Shown here: piece by piece, positions 36,101-47,409 of the stretch | Numbering within the stretch: position 1 is the stretch's first letter | Layout of the letters: every line of letters begins with the position of its first letter | Assembly (NCBI GenBank): GCA_000733355.1 | Contig: JNVV01000003.1 | Span: 124,001 to 188,000, forward strand | From: Falciphora oryzae | Lineage: Eukaryota; Ascomycota; Sordariomycetes; Magnaporthales; Magnaporthaceae | Length of the DNA: 64,000 nucleotides | Reading direction: 5' to 3' | Program-made: the position numbers and the translations under genes | Notes under the pieces: model-generated | Seen by the model: the letters and a program-made list of their open reading frames with translations, nothing else | Databases searched by the model: none | What the model was told of the DNA's origin: nothing

Positions 36101-36713
36101 ATGGGACATGGCCAAGTTCGAGGTCTGTTGCCACAAGTTTGCCGACCTGTCGGAGAACGGCTATGGCGTGTCGATCCTCAACGACAGCAAGTACGGGTTT
36201 GCAACCGTCGGCAGCCTGATGCGGCTGTCGCTGCTTCGGTCGCCCAAGGCACCTGACGCGCACGCGGACATGGGAAAGCACCACATCCGTTGGGCGATCC
36301 TCCCGCACGAAGGGACGCTGAGTCACACTACGGTGCGCCGGGCGTACGAGTTCAATAACAGACTGAAGGTCATGTCGAAACCCGAGGAGACGATGCGATC
36401 GCTGCTCTCGAAGTGGCCAGTTAGGCTCACAGGAAGCCCGTCGCTGGTGCTTGACACAGTGAAGCGAGGCGAGGACGACGAGGACGTCAGTCGGGGTGAG
36501 CTACCGACGCGCAAGGGCCGCAGCGTCATCCTGCGTGTCTATGATAGTCTTGGCGGCCGCAGCCGGGGCACCATCGAGACGAGCTGGGACGTCAAGAAGG
36601 TGTACAAGACGAACTTGTTGGAGGACGACCTCGAGGAGGTCAAGTTCTCGGACTACAAGTTCGACATCGATCTGCGGGCGTTCGAGGTGGTGACCTATAG
36701 GCTGCAGCTGTGA
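33198..36713 (+). CDS. ams1: GH38 alpha-mannosidase, vacuolar/cytosolic Ams1 type
   Basis: Cleaves alpha-linked mannose from free oligosaccharides. In yeast it reaches the vacuole by the Cvt/autophagy route; the animal counterpart MAN2C1 is cytosolic. Exons 33198-34274, 34350-35273, 35370-36713; 1114 residues (yeast 1083). There is no signal peptide, as expected. The N-terminal domain contains [12 protein letters not shown]. The catalytic domain shows [15 protein letters not shown] (zinc His and Asp), [17 protein letters not shown] and [15 protein letters not shown] (nucleophile Asp), and the end of the middle domain has [18 protein letters not shown]. The C-terminal beta domains extend to ...[12 protein letters not shown]. 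Two ATGs are possible: 33198 and 33309 (MGGETKP). The conserved part starts around [18 protein letters not shown], so the shorter start is equally likely. Confidence 0.94.
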
Positions 36714-36848
36714 GCGACGTGTTGGTTGAGTCCAAAAACAACAGGCGGCTGTATTGTATGCTGAAATGATGGATATGGGTATGGTTACGAGGGAGTGAAG
36801 ACGGTTGATGACGACAATTGCGCTTGAGAACAGCACACGGAGGACAGC

Positions 36849-36876
36849 ACACGCATGCACACGCATGCACACGCAT
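36849..36876 (+). repeat. Tandem ACACGCATGC, 2.8 copies
   Basis: Two perfect 10-base copies and a partial third, about 135 bases after the mannosidase stop codon. GCATGC inside each copy is self-complementary. Confidence 0.85.
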
Positions 36877-37286
36877 TGAGACTTGTCAAATGTTCTGGGT
36901 TGAAGCGACCGAAGAAGAGGAAACCCGTCGAAACATTCGTTCTTTATCCGTTATTGGTTGGATTAGTTGAATCAAATAAATACATTTGGGCACTCGGCTT
37001 TCGGATCCGTCTATTGATATTGACAATCAGATTGAGCTGGACTTGTGTCGCCATCTGGTGGCGTTCAAACCACCAATTGATCGGGCGTGCTGAATCCATC
37101 GATTTCAGGGGCGTTGGCGTTACCTAACTGCGCGCCGCAGCGGGCTCCGGGCTGACGCAGCGCGTCTCGAGTTTAGTCTCCATCTGCTGCGGGCATCCAT
37201 TGACGACCCAGCTGAGCTTGAAACGTCCAGCAAGACGGCACAAGGAACTGACCTTAGCTTGGACCACACATGACCACAGACGACTA

Positions 37287-37326
37287 ACAAACAACAACAA
37301 CAACAACAACAAAAAAAAAAAAAAAA
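37287..37326 (+). repeat. CAA microsatellite followed by poly(A)
   Basis: About eight CAA units running into 16 A, ending 49 bases before the kinase start codon, so probably in its 5' untranslated region. Confidence 0.85.
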
Positions 37327-37375
37327 CGATCGCACTCGACGAATTGTCGCGACGCTGCTGCAGCCCCCGGGGCAC

Positions 37376-38890
37376 ATGGCGAAAATGGCGCAGGTGTTCC
37401 TCGATCTGTTCTACTCGCTGAGCAATTGCCTCACCTGCTTCCCGGGCTCGCCGACGCTCAAGATCAACAGCCGGAGTTTCAAGATCCTGAGGCTGCTGGG
37501 TGAGGTCAGTTCCTGCTCCTTGCCTTCTTCTTGTTTATTGCCTTCTGGCTCATTACCAACAACCTGCTGACCCCGCTCCCCCTCTCCCCGTCCAGGGCGG
37601 CTTCTCGTACGTCTATCTCGTCCAAGACACGTCGACGTCGGAGCTGCTGGCGCTCAAGAAGATCCGATGCCCCTTCGGCGCCGAGTCGGTGGCGCAGGCC
37701 ATGCGCGAGGTCGAGGCCTACAAGCTGTTTGAGCACTCGGACGGCATCATCCACAGCGTCGACTACAGCATCTCGGGCGAGCGCGGCGACCCGAGCTCCA
37801 AGACGGTCTACGTGCTGCTCCCTTACTACCGCCGCGGGAACCTGCAGGACATGATCAACGCCAACCTCGTCAACCACACACGCTTCCCCGAGAAGAAGCT
37901 GATGCTGCTCTTCCTCGGCGTCTGCCGCGCCCTGCGCGACATGCACGTCTACCGCGGTGCGGGGCCGGGCGGCGCCGCCGAGGCGGGGGGCGAGCGCATG
38001 GAGGCGGCTGCGGGCGGAGGAGCCGGTGGTGGAGGCAGCATGAAGAAGAAAAAGAAGGGCGGCGTGGCGTCGAAAGGCGCGCGCGCAAAAGAGACGGGCG
38101 CCGACGAGGACGATGAGACGGCCCAGCAGCTGCCGCTGATGGTGGGCGACGATGACCGCGATGGCCGCGGCCGCGGCGCTGGGGGGCGCGGGCCGGGCGG
38201 CTCCTCTAGGTCCTATGCGCATCGCGACATCAAGCCAGGTGTGTTGTCACGTTTTTTTTTTTTTCTTGCTTTCTCCTTCGCCCGCCGAATCTGCTTGCTG
38301 ACGCTTGAATTCCCTGCGCGCCCAAAAACACAGGCAACATCATGATCTCGGACAACGGCGCGGACCCGATCCTCATGGACCTCGGCTCCATCGCCGAGTC
38401 GCCGCTGGCCATCACGTCGCGGTCCATCGCCATCGCGACGCAGGACACGGCGGCCGAGCACTCGACCATGCCGTACCGCGCGCCCGAGCTCTTCGACGTC
38501 AAGACGGGCACCGTAATCGACACAAAGGTCGACGTATGGTCGCTCGGCTGCACCCTCTACGCCTGCCTCGTCGGCAAGTCGCCCTTCGAGGCCCGGTCCG
38601 ACGAGACGGGCGGCTCCCTCAGCATCTGCGTCCTCGGCGGCGACTGGCGCTTCCCCGACGAGAGCCCCGGCGGCGGCGGTGGCAAGCAGAACGCAAAGGG
38701 CAAGGGCCCCGCCGCGTCCGGCGCTGGAGGCGGCTCGTCCGGCGCTGCCGACACCAGCATCAGCGAGCCCATCCGCGACGTCGTCAGGAGGTGTCTCAAG
38801 GTCGAGCCTAGCGAGAGGCCGGATATTGACGAGCTCATTGACCTGGTCGAAACCGTAATCGAGGAGCTACGCGATGATGATGGCTCGTGA
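37376..38890 (+). CDS. Env7/STK16-type (NAK family) serine/threonine kinase
   Basis: Exons 37376-37504, 37596-38238, 38334-38890; 442 residues. The kinase fold covers nearly the whole protein: glycine loop LGEGGFSYVYLV (about 41-52), catalytic Lys at LALKKI (about 64), HRDIKPGN (252 onward), DLG in place of DFG (ILMDLGSIA, typical of the STK16/Env7 group), and YRAPELF. Yeast Env7 is a palmitoylated vacuole-membrane kinase that restrains vacuole fusion. The N-terminal NCLTCF (about residues 17-22) offers cysteines suited to the same anchoring (inference). An 89-residue insert (163-251) of Gly/Lys/Asp-rich low complexity lies between the helix ending DMHVY and the HRD loop, and a Gly-rich insert lies near the C-lobe end. 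Junctions preserve the HRDIKPGN motif exactly. Confidence 0.9.
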
Positions 38891-39977
38891 ACCAACGGGC
38901 CTGCTATTTCCTTTTTGCCTATTTTCCTCATGATGATTTTTGTTTTTTTCAGGCCTTCCCTGGGCATACAGGGAAGCTCTCGCCAAGCTCAACCTTTCAT
39001 GCCTTTGATCGGCTTGGCTTCTCATCTGTCCTCGACGCTTCGTGTTGGCTTTTATCTTATGGTGGCGCAATCTCTAATTGTTTTATACGGCGACCTTTCC
39101 GGCAAAGAAAAAAACCTGTTCCAGCACCGCACCAGGTTATGAATATTGAGTTGTAAGATGGATTGTTATTTAGATGAAGATCAAAATTATGGCCCATACC
39201 TAACTCAATCAGACCATGTTCTTGCTTCGTCTTCATTCTCAATGGGTCATCTTCACGGTCATACGCGTACAGTCCCAGCACGTTTGATCAATGTTTTGTT
39301 TCGTCTACCCCATGATTAGAAAGACAATATCTAAAGTACTCGACGCCCCAAGAATCCATGGCAGGCAAAATCAAAACCCAGCGGGTATCCCAATGAGCAA
39401 CACGCCTGATCCCCCAGCCCCTCGATTGTGAGCCGCGAAGAGTGAAACCAGAAGATAAAAGTGAAACATGCGGCGAGGGACGTGTCTCGTAGCGACCGAG
39501 GTCTGGCAGAAAAAAACAAGAGTTTCGAGGGTGGCATCATCACACCTTTTTTTAACATTTTCCCCCGGGAGCGAAGTCTTTCCGGCCCCGTTGGACGACG
39601 CCGCAAGGCCAAGTCAACCGGGAGCAAAGAACGTCGGCCTCAATAGTAGGTCGAGAAAACATCGATGATTGCTTCCCGACAAACGCTTTATCGAGACAAA
39701 GTTGCTCAAAAAACGAGGTCTGTCGAGAACAGGCCAGGCATTTCCTAGAGGAAACAGCCAATAGACATATTGTACAGTGTAAAAAAGTGTTGAAGAGAAG
39801 AAAAAGTCGACTTGGCGTCGAGAAAAGCCAAAAGAATTACCAAGCATGGCTAATTAGATAAGAGGTAGTTTGGGTCATCGCGAGTGCCTCCTCGCCTGGG
39901 TTCGTATTCCACCGGCTCGGGTGGTAGTAGGCAGTAAAATAAGAGTCATGTCGTTAACCTGCTCGCAGCCACGAGTC
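38891..39977. other. Convergent intergenic region (kinase and CLIP 3' flanks)
   Basis: About 1.1 kb, AT-richer than surrounding coding DNA, with no supportable frame. Confidence 0.5.
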
Positions 39978-42861
39978 TTAGAAGGCGTCCTCAAAGGGGC
40001 AGTCGACGCTGTCGTGCCCGTCGCGCTCGCACAGGGCGCACCACTTCTCAACGTCGACGACACCGCTCTCCTTGCCGGCGACGGGGCCCGACTCCATGGG
40101 GTTGGGCAGGATCTTGACGTCGGGGGCGGGGACGACAGCCTTGGTCCGCATGGGCGACAGCGGCGCGGGGGTGGCCGAGGCGTCCTGGCCCGCCTTGGGC
40201 GACAGGCCCCCGGGCCCCGTGCCGCGGACGACATCCTTGCCGGTGCGCATAGCGCCATCGCTGCCGCTGCCGGCCCGCCCGTGGTAGCCGCGGGCCGACG
40301 CTGGCGACCCGTTGGTGTTGTTGGCCTGGGGGCCGAACATGTTGGTGCAGTTCAGGATGCCGTGGCCCGATGTCTCGCACAGCTCGCACCAGAGGGTGCT
40401 ATTCTCGGTCGCGGTCGAGTAGGCGTCGCTCTCGGGCATGGTGTCGAGCGTGGTCGCACGCGTGTGCGTCTTGCGGGAACCCTCGGGCGATCGCGGCTCG
40501 CCTTCCCGCGAGAGGATCACGGTGCCTCTCGAGTCCCGGAACGAGTCGTGGTCGACAGGCACCACCGTGGCGGCACTCACTCGATGGCTGTCAATGCGGA
40601 GCTGGTCGAGCTCGCGCTCAATATCGCCCTCCCGGCCAGACTTAGTGTTCAGCAGGGCTCGGAGCTCGGCCACTTCGCGCTCCAACCGCTCGCGCGCGAT
40701 GCGGTCGTTGGAAGGGTCGTTGGAGCGGAGGCCCTTGAAAGGGGCCTGGCTCAGGGTGGGCGTCCTGTTGGGATCGTCGCCGGGCAGCCCGGGGATCGAG
40801 TCCCTGCTCAGGGAGTGGATGATGGCCTTGAGACCTCTAATCTCGTCCTCTTTCTGCTCCAGCTCCTTTGAGCTGGGTCCTCCTCGGACGCCGTTGGCAG
40901 GCCCTGCGGCGGCCGCTTTCTCGCGCTCCCGCCGCAGCTCCGAGCGTGTTCTCTCAACCTCGCCCCTAAGGAACTCGACTTCGCCACGCGCCTCGGCCTC
41001 GCCTCGCCTGGCGTCCTCGAGACCTTCCTCGAGCTCCTGCACCAGCTCTTCGAGCTGCTTGAGCTGCTTGGCGACCGCGTTGACGTCGGTGGTGCGCTCC
41101 TGGTAGTCGTGCAGCTCCTGCAGCACCTCCTCGAGCTTCTTCTCGTATACCCTCTCCGTCTCGGTGCTTGCCAGCTCCAGCGTATCAATAGTGCTCCTGA
41201 AGTCGGCCCTGTGGGCGTCGAACTCGGCAGTGAGCATTGCTATCTTTTCGTTCTTTTCCCGGAGCAGGGCTCGGAGCTGCGCTGTGTCCTTGTCGTCAAG
41301 ACTCCCCCGCCGGGGTGGCATAGGCGCTTCCCCTCCCTCGACCTGAGCCTCGAAAAGTGTCTGTAGCTCCGTCAAGCTGCTCTCCATCTCGGCCAGCGAC
41401 TGGGCCTGCTCCTTCAGCTGCCTGTCGCGGTCCTCGAGTTTGGCGCGAAGACGCTCCACTTCTTCATTCTGAGAGGCGTTGCCGTTGGCGGTGCGGGATG
41501 GTGGACGCAGCTTGGCGCTGAGGGAAGACACAGAGCCTATGCTGCCGTTGGTTTGGGGCCGCTTGAGTCCAACGGGGGTGGTCTCGTCGTCGGTGAAGCC
41601 GCTTTGGCTGCCGCTGCCCAGGGCAGACGCGCTGCGCGGCCCGATGCCGCCAACCCTGCTCTCCTGCTTCAGGCCTCCCCGCTTGCTGGGGTCACCGGCA
41701 GTGCCACGAACGCTCTGGGAGAACTTGCCGTTGGGCGAGCCGCCGTACCTTGGCCCAGGGACCTTGGGGGCGGGCGTTGCGATGGACGAGCGCGGGGCCG
41801 GGGTCATCTGCAGGCGGCGGACGGGGGAGTCCGGTCGCGGTATCGACATTCTAGGCCTCTTGCCCGTCGGACTTGCGGCGCGGCTGGGACCGATGGACTG
41901 GCTGAACTTGGGTAGTGAGGGTGTTGGCGGAGTAAAGTTTGTTGAGTTCTGGTTCCCGACCTTGAGGCCGGACATGGACGGCGTTGGTGTTAAAGGCATT
42001 GTTTGTGGTGAGGCTCGTCTGACGGCCTTGGAGAGTGGTAGGAAAATGCCAGCACCTGGCCTCGACGTCGTGAAATAAGAAACGCTGTTGACGGCGGCAA
42101 GGTCAGCAACGTCCAAAAAAAGAAAATTATCCAATAAACCAAGCGTCGAGCACGCTAACTCAAACGCGTAGAAAGGCAGCAGGGGAGGCACCAGCTGGGA
42201 GCCGGGAGGGAGCTTGGATGACATGGTCAGCGGCCCCAACGCCGCTAGAAACCGAGCCAATGCACCGAATCATTTCCGAGCGGCCAAGGGACGGCCACAA
42301 CAGGGCCAGGGGATTGACAACTCACCCGTCGACGTCACCGTTGTTCTTGCCCCTCGAGGCGAAGTCCGGGTGCAGCTCGACGCCGGCGAAAACCCCCTTA
42401 CGGCCGCCGACGGAGCCAACGAAGCGGACGGTGCCGAACATGTTGCCGGGCACGTCGACCGAGTCGCCAACCACGACGGCGCCATGGGGGTCGGCGGTGG
42501 ACGGGCGTGCTGGGCTCGAGGTCGGGGGCAGCATCTTGGAGGGCGACGCGGCGGCGTCTTCGTCGTTCAGGACGGAGTGCAGGGCGTAGGACTCGGTGTC
42601 ATCGGGGATGGAGGCGAGCGAGTTCTGGGTGAGGGCGGCGAAGGAGGCCTTGCGCGACAGGCCCGGGGGAGCGAGGCGCGAGTGAGCCGTGTAGAGCGAG
42701 TTTAAGTTTGGCGTCGACGCCGAGGCTAGCGAGCCCAGGCCTAAGGATCTTCGCGGCGGCGCACGGGAAAGCGCCCTGAGTGGAGCGGGCGCCGCGGAGC
42801 TGTGTTGCGGGATGGACGAGAGCGGCGTCGTGAGCGTGGTGGTGCTGGTGGTGAAAGACAT
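39978..42861 (-). CDS. CLIP-170 family microtubule plus-end protein (CAP-Gly)
   Basis: Tracks growing microtubule plus ends; fungal relatives are Tip1 (fission yeast), Bik1 and Aspergillus ClipA. Exons 42861-42326 and 42084-39978; 880 residues. Order: Ser/Ala/Pro-rich N-terminus; CAP-Gly domain (about 128-200) with GTVRFVGSV, KGVFAGVEL and the tubulin/EB1-binding GKNNGDVDG, the intron falling just after it; a Ser/Pro/Arg-rich linker; a long coiled coil (about 330-650); and two zinc knuckles, CELCETSGHGILNC (745-758) and CALCERDGHDSVDC (861-874). The protein ends EDAF rather than in the EEY/F that recruits CAP-Gly partners. The ATG at 42861 is the first in the frame that gives a sensible N-terminus. 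Confidence 0.92.
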
Positions 42862-45800
42862 CGTGTGGTTTTTCCGCGGTCGGGCCGGCAGCAACCCCCA
42901 ACGTAATTTGTTTAGTGTTTACCGTGCACCAGAAACGGAGGCCAGACAACCCCCCACACCAGACCCAACACAGGCCGCCACCACCGGATTCTGCGCGACG
43001 GAACCAAGAAAAATGCCCAAGACAAGCAAAATTTGCCTTGGACAATCAGAATAAAATTGCCGCGTCAGACGGACAGCCACCAAACCAAGGCGGGAGGCGT
43101 GCGCTTGCTTGCGCACACTCTCTTTCGGCCTCCGCTTCGGTCAATTGACTGCCCTCGAGCCTCGAGAGCTCGATGGACCGCTGCAATGCGCCGCTGGTTT
43201 CTTGCCAGCGTGAACCACCTGCAATCCTGCTGGCCCGTCCGCACCCGCACCCGTCTCTGGATGCTCGCGCTAGACGGGATGGTTCACTGGGTGCGGTTGC
43301 ACGCAGCCAGCCGTGCAGCCGTCACAGCGTCTTGTGGCGGGAGTATGTCTATCTCGTTCTTTCGTCTTCGTGGGTCCTGGACGGGCCGGGATCGCTGGCT
43401 CGGGTCGTGCGGGCAAATACGTTGTCGAGACTCCCCAAGGGATTCCCCGCGAGGGAGCCTGCAGCTCCTGGTGGCACAGAGTTGGTTGATGAGGGGAAAC
43501 ACACGAACAGAGGGGACCCTGTCTTCCTTGGCCCTCTCCTCCTAGTGATTAATGCTGCCGGTATGGCTCGTCGTGTTTCCGGGCGCGCTAGCGGGCTCTG
43601 GCGTCGGGTTGATCGCTGCGGAAAAGATGCTTATGCTACAGTCGGGCAGGCAGTTCCCAGGGTTGAAACAAGGCCTGCGATCAATGTCCTGTGTCGAGCA
43701 GAAGAAGGCCGGCTGGTTCGTCCTCAGACACGAAAAAGAGGTTCGACAGAACGATGGGAGGAGCAGCGGAGGGATGGAGCTATCAATGTTATAGGAGCTC
43801 GCTGGCCTCGCGGGATGCACTTAGGACTAGACCTGAGGTGGCCAGTCTTGAGCCCAGTGCAAGCAAGCTGCAGCGCCCCTTGCTGGATATGCAACGCTGA
43901 ACAAAATGGGACGGCCGCCGGAAGCCAAGCCGAAGAAGGTGCGGAGGGGGAAACGAGACGCTACGTCGGAGAGCGAGGAGGGCTGGGAGAGGCAGGCCGG
44001 CGTCTACTTGACATGAACAAATACCAATACACCCCATGGGCTGTCATATCCGTTTGTGCTTCCCGCGTGGAGCTCCTTTCTTTTGCATGGGCAGGCCCGA
44101 CGAAAGCCCACATCCCACCTCGCCAAACAAGCCCTGCACGAGTGTCCAATTGCATGGCTGGGATCCAGGAACGTACGTCTTCTGGGTCTCTCTGGCCAGC
44201 TCCGGATGCTGGGGGGCTGGCGTCAATGACGACTGTGTCAACAAGCGGGAGACGCACCTACCGGGGAGGTATGCACCCAAGCTGCAGCTGGGGCAACAGT
44301 GATTACAACAACAAAAACAACAGCAGCAATAGGTGCTAGCAGCTGCAGCTGCCGCAGCATCAACAAAGCCACACGATACCTATCAAGCCGGCTCCCCCCT
44401 TTTTTTTTTGTGCCTAGAAGCCATCGCATGTGATGAATTTGTTCGTTGTGTGCTCCGCTCACATGAAGAACGACGAACCGAAAACCGAGTCGAGCCCCTC
44501 TCTCCGCCTCTTGCACATCCCTTCACCCCCTGCCAACCCGTCCAGCCGGTCAAAAAAGAAAAAAAGAAAAAGAAAAGATCATGCCCAGGCGCACAGTGGA
44601 CAAGATGGACAGACGAAAGCGGGCCAGGCACCCCAATGTGGAAAGGGTAAACATTGGCCACCGCCAATCCCCTTCAGATGCAACATGTCGGTGTGGCAGC
44701 GGCTCGGCGACGGGCTGTCACGCATCTCGTTGCGGCAGGAGGCAGTGCGTCTGTGGGGTCCTGATCCGCCAATGAGACCGCCTAGACCCCGAACCGTCAC
44801 ATCTCATTATCTCGGGGCCTCCAGGTCCCTTTTCTCGTTCACCCACCAGTGCCACCCAACCCTCCTTCCACCTGCTAGGGTGCTACCCAGCAGGTGCGAA
44901 TGGTACGTACATATGTACGTCTACGCACATGTGCATCCGCCTGCGAAATCGATTTGGTGGGATGTCTACTCTGTACGAAATATGGGATGCGCATGTCGGT
45001 CGACGGGGGCCGGGTTGACCGATCAATGCTTTGAGTCGGATCGGATGGATGGGGAATGGAGGGGAAAACACAGCCCTTTGAAAGTGGCCCAGGGAAGATA
45101 AACGGGACCAAGATGGACAAAGAAGGGTCCCGGTCCGACTGTTCTCCACAGATCGAGACGTGGAATGGATGACCGGACAGTTGATGGTCGAGTGGGTGCC
45201 AAAGTTCAAAAAGCCACAAAGGAGCAAAGTCTGATGAATTCTGGCGTGACGCTCTTGGGAAGCTTCTGCTTCTGTTACCGATACTTGATTGTAAATCTTT
45301 GTGTGTTTTTTGTTACCGCTGGGTGCACTTGAGTGGTGCTAGTTTTGTTCCTTTTCCTTTTTCCCCTCGGGCGGCCCGAATCCTATCTATCACCCACCTG
45401 TCAGCGGACACTGCAAATCATCCGGTGCTTGCGAGAAGGGGTAGCCCTGCCAGGCTGTCGATGTCAATCTCTACTCTCCACCGCGCCCCCTGATCCGCCG
45501 ACCTGGTTCCGGAAAGTCTCGGGAAGCATTGAAAAACAAAACAAAAAAAAAAAAAACGGAAAACTTTCTTTTTCCTCTCCTTTCTTTGTTGGTATTATTA
45601 TTGGAATCCGTGGCAAACTCATGCCGCCCGCGCAAGCTTTCTGGAAATCTCTGGTCATATTCTTTGTTTCCGTCGGATCTCTGTCCCGTCTGGATTCGGA
45701 GCTCAGCCCAGAAATCACGAGGACACCGACCTTCAGGTACCAACAGCCAAAGCGATCCATACTCGCTTATCTCGTTATGGGTATTCTTGTCTGTGAGCAT

Positions 45801-46328
45801 GAAAAATGAACATGTCAAAAAAGGAGGAAACAGGGCAACGCCATTATCCTGGTGTTCCGAGGGCCGCTCAGCGGCTAGTGCGTCGACGCCCGTGGTCCGT
45901 GGGAGCCGCTTGCCCCATATTGGTCCTAGCCCCCTGGCTTGCCCTGACAGCCAGCCCTAGGAAGGTGGTGGGCGTCGAGTCTAGTCTCAAGCTTTGGACC
46001 GACACAGCCCTGGGCACCCAGAGTTGAGCGACATCCCACCACATCTGGCAAAGTGTCATGGTCTCAAAACCGTTCCAGGATGCAATGCCGCACTCCTCTA
46101 ATTATATCCACCTGGGCCAAGGCGGCTTGTGCGCTCGATGAGACTTGATCTCAACCAAGCGCTCGGCCCTCGCGCTGTTCCCGCGGCTTGAGGAACGTGT
46201 CTTATGACCCCGAAGGAGTGTTCGCCGCTGACCAATAAACTGTGCCAAGGACTGTTTCTCTTTGTAGTTATGAACAGCCCCCCATCCCGGAGGATGATGG
46301 GTACTAACTGATGGCTCCAACCGCGACA
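42862..46328. other. Gene-poor interval between CLIP and the membrane-protein gene
   Basis: About 3.5 kb. Includes the CLIP promoter side (42862 to about 43300) and the 3' flank of the next minus-strand gene. A long + frame at 43173-44339 has no recognisable composition or domain and I do not accept it. Notable elements are a perfect 16-base palindrome at 44905-44920 with a 10-base palindrome at 44926-44935, and A/T tracts at 44399-44410 and 45541-45556. Confidence 0.45.
44905..44935. repeat. Two adjacent perfect palindromes
   Basis: ACGTACATATGTACGT (44905-44920) and GCACATGTGC (44926-44935), five bases apart. Either could be a binding site for a dimeric regulator: the second contains a CACATGTG E-box-like core and the first a central CATATG. 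No adjacent gene start explains them. Confidence 0.7.
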
Positions 46329-47409
46329 TCAGTCGTGGCCCCTTTCGATTATATCCCCCCGCCCCAGTGGTCGGGTGCCATCATTGAGCACCATCGCCTC
46401 ACGGTGCTGGCGTCGGAGTCGCTGCTCCTCCACGCTCTGCTCAAGCACTCTCGGCTGGAAAGACTCAACCTCTCTTAGGTCGACCCCCTCCCCCGTGATA
46501 GACAGCACTATCCTGATGCCATTGATCTCGCCGGCCTCCTCTATCGCCTCCTGTTCGCCGTCACCCTCGGCCGCGATCAGCTTGGCGCGCCGTAAGGCCT
46601 CGTAACCGCCGCGAGTGTCCCTGATTCTACGGCAGATCTCGCATATCCTGTTGTGCCTGTGACTCATATACTGCGAGAAGTTGTGCTGTCGCTCTTCGTC
46701 GGTGTCACCCCACCGCTGCTTCACGAGCCACTTGTCGATGAACTTGGCCTTGACAAGCTTCTCTGGGTCGTATTTGTTGAGCAATTGGATGATGAACATG
46801 AGGCAAAACTTCTCCGACATGTCTCTGAGGTAGTAGTCGTCGTAGTACTTGTCGTCGAGCTTCTTGCGCGGCGACTCTTCCGCGCAAAGCTCCAAGGATC
46901 TGACCAACGCCGAATATGCCTTGTCCGTGTGAAGGATGTGGAGACTGTCTATTGGGAGAGAGACTAGTTAGCATTGCTCGGCGGTAGCTATTCTCAGGGG
47001 CGCGGCGGGTGAATACGGCGGCAGTTCCCGAGCGAGACTCACTTTGGTCCGTGATGAGTGCCAGCGTCCTCAAGCTCCTCATGCGCTCGTCATAGTCGGG
47101 CCTGGTGATGCCCCAGAGCAGGTAGTCCACACTTTCCGTCTCGTTGAGCGCTCTGTCGCAGATAATCTTGGCCGCCGTCTCCCGGATCGCAAAGTTGTAG
47201 TGGCCCAGCAGGCTCTCCAGGGTGTTCAGCTTCAACGAATCCTCCGTTTCCTGGGTGATGTATCGTGGCTTTGGCGGATCCCTCTTGATCTCGTTTTGTT
47301 CACGGATATACTCGAGCATCTTGCGGATTCCAACCAGAAGAACCACAGAGCCAACGCTGAGGCTGGCGGCAATCACGCGCCCGTCGCGGGCAAAGCCGAG
47401 CAGGCCCAT
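46329..47409 (-). CDS. Unknown protein with N-terminal membrane anchor and helical (ARM-like) body
   Basis: Exons 47409-47043 and 46948-46329; 328 residues. Residues about 10-30 (VIAASLSVGSVVLLVGIRKM) form a single membrane segment followed by basic residues. The rest is soluble and mostly helical, with stretches such as LESLLGHYNFAIRETAAKII and RMRSLRTLALITDQ that look like armadillo/HEAT-type helices, and an acidic-basic C-terminal part including NGIRIVLSITGEGVDLREVE. I recognise it only as a probable conserved ascomycete protein and assign no function. The short N-terminal tail and Lys/Arg after the anchor would suit a mitochondrial or ER outer-surface tail facing the cytosol (inference). 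Divergent from NOP14. Confidence 0.78.

Larger units (their letters stand above)
36714..37375. other. Intergenic region with ACACGCATGC repeats and CAA tract
   Basis: 3' flank of the mannosidase gene and promoter of the kinase gene; no coding frame. Holds a short tandem repeat at 36849-36876 and a CAA/poly(A) tract at 37287-37326 just before the kinase start. Confidence 0.5.

Noticed and set aside
39870..40871. 333-codon + strand frame
   Set aside because: Antisense shadow of the CLIP C-terminal half with its zinc knuckles.
43173..44339. 388-codon + strand open frame upstream of the CLIP gene
   Set aside because: The composition is that of translated non-coding GC-rich DNA, there is no recognisable domain, other frames overlap on both strands, and no promoter-like sequence precedes it.
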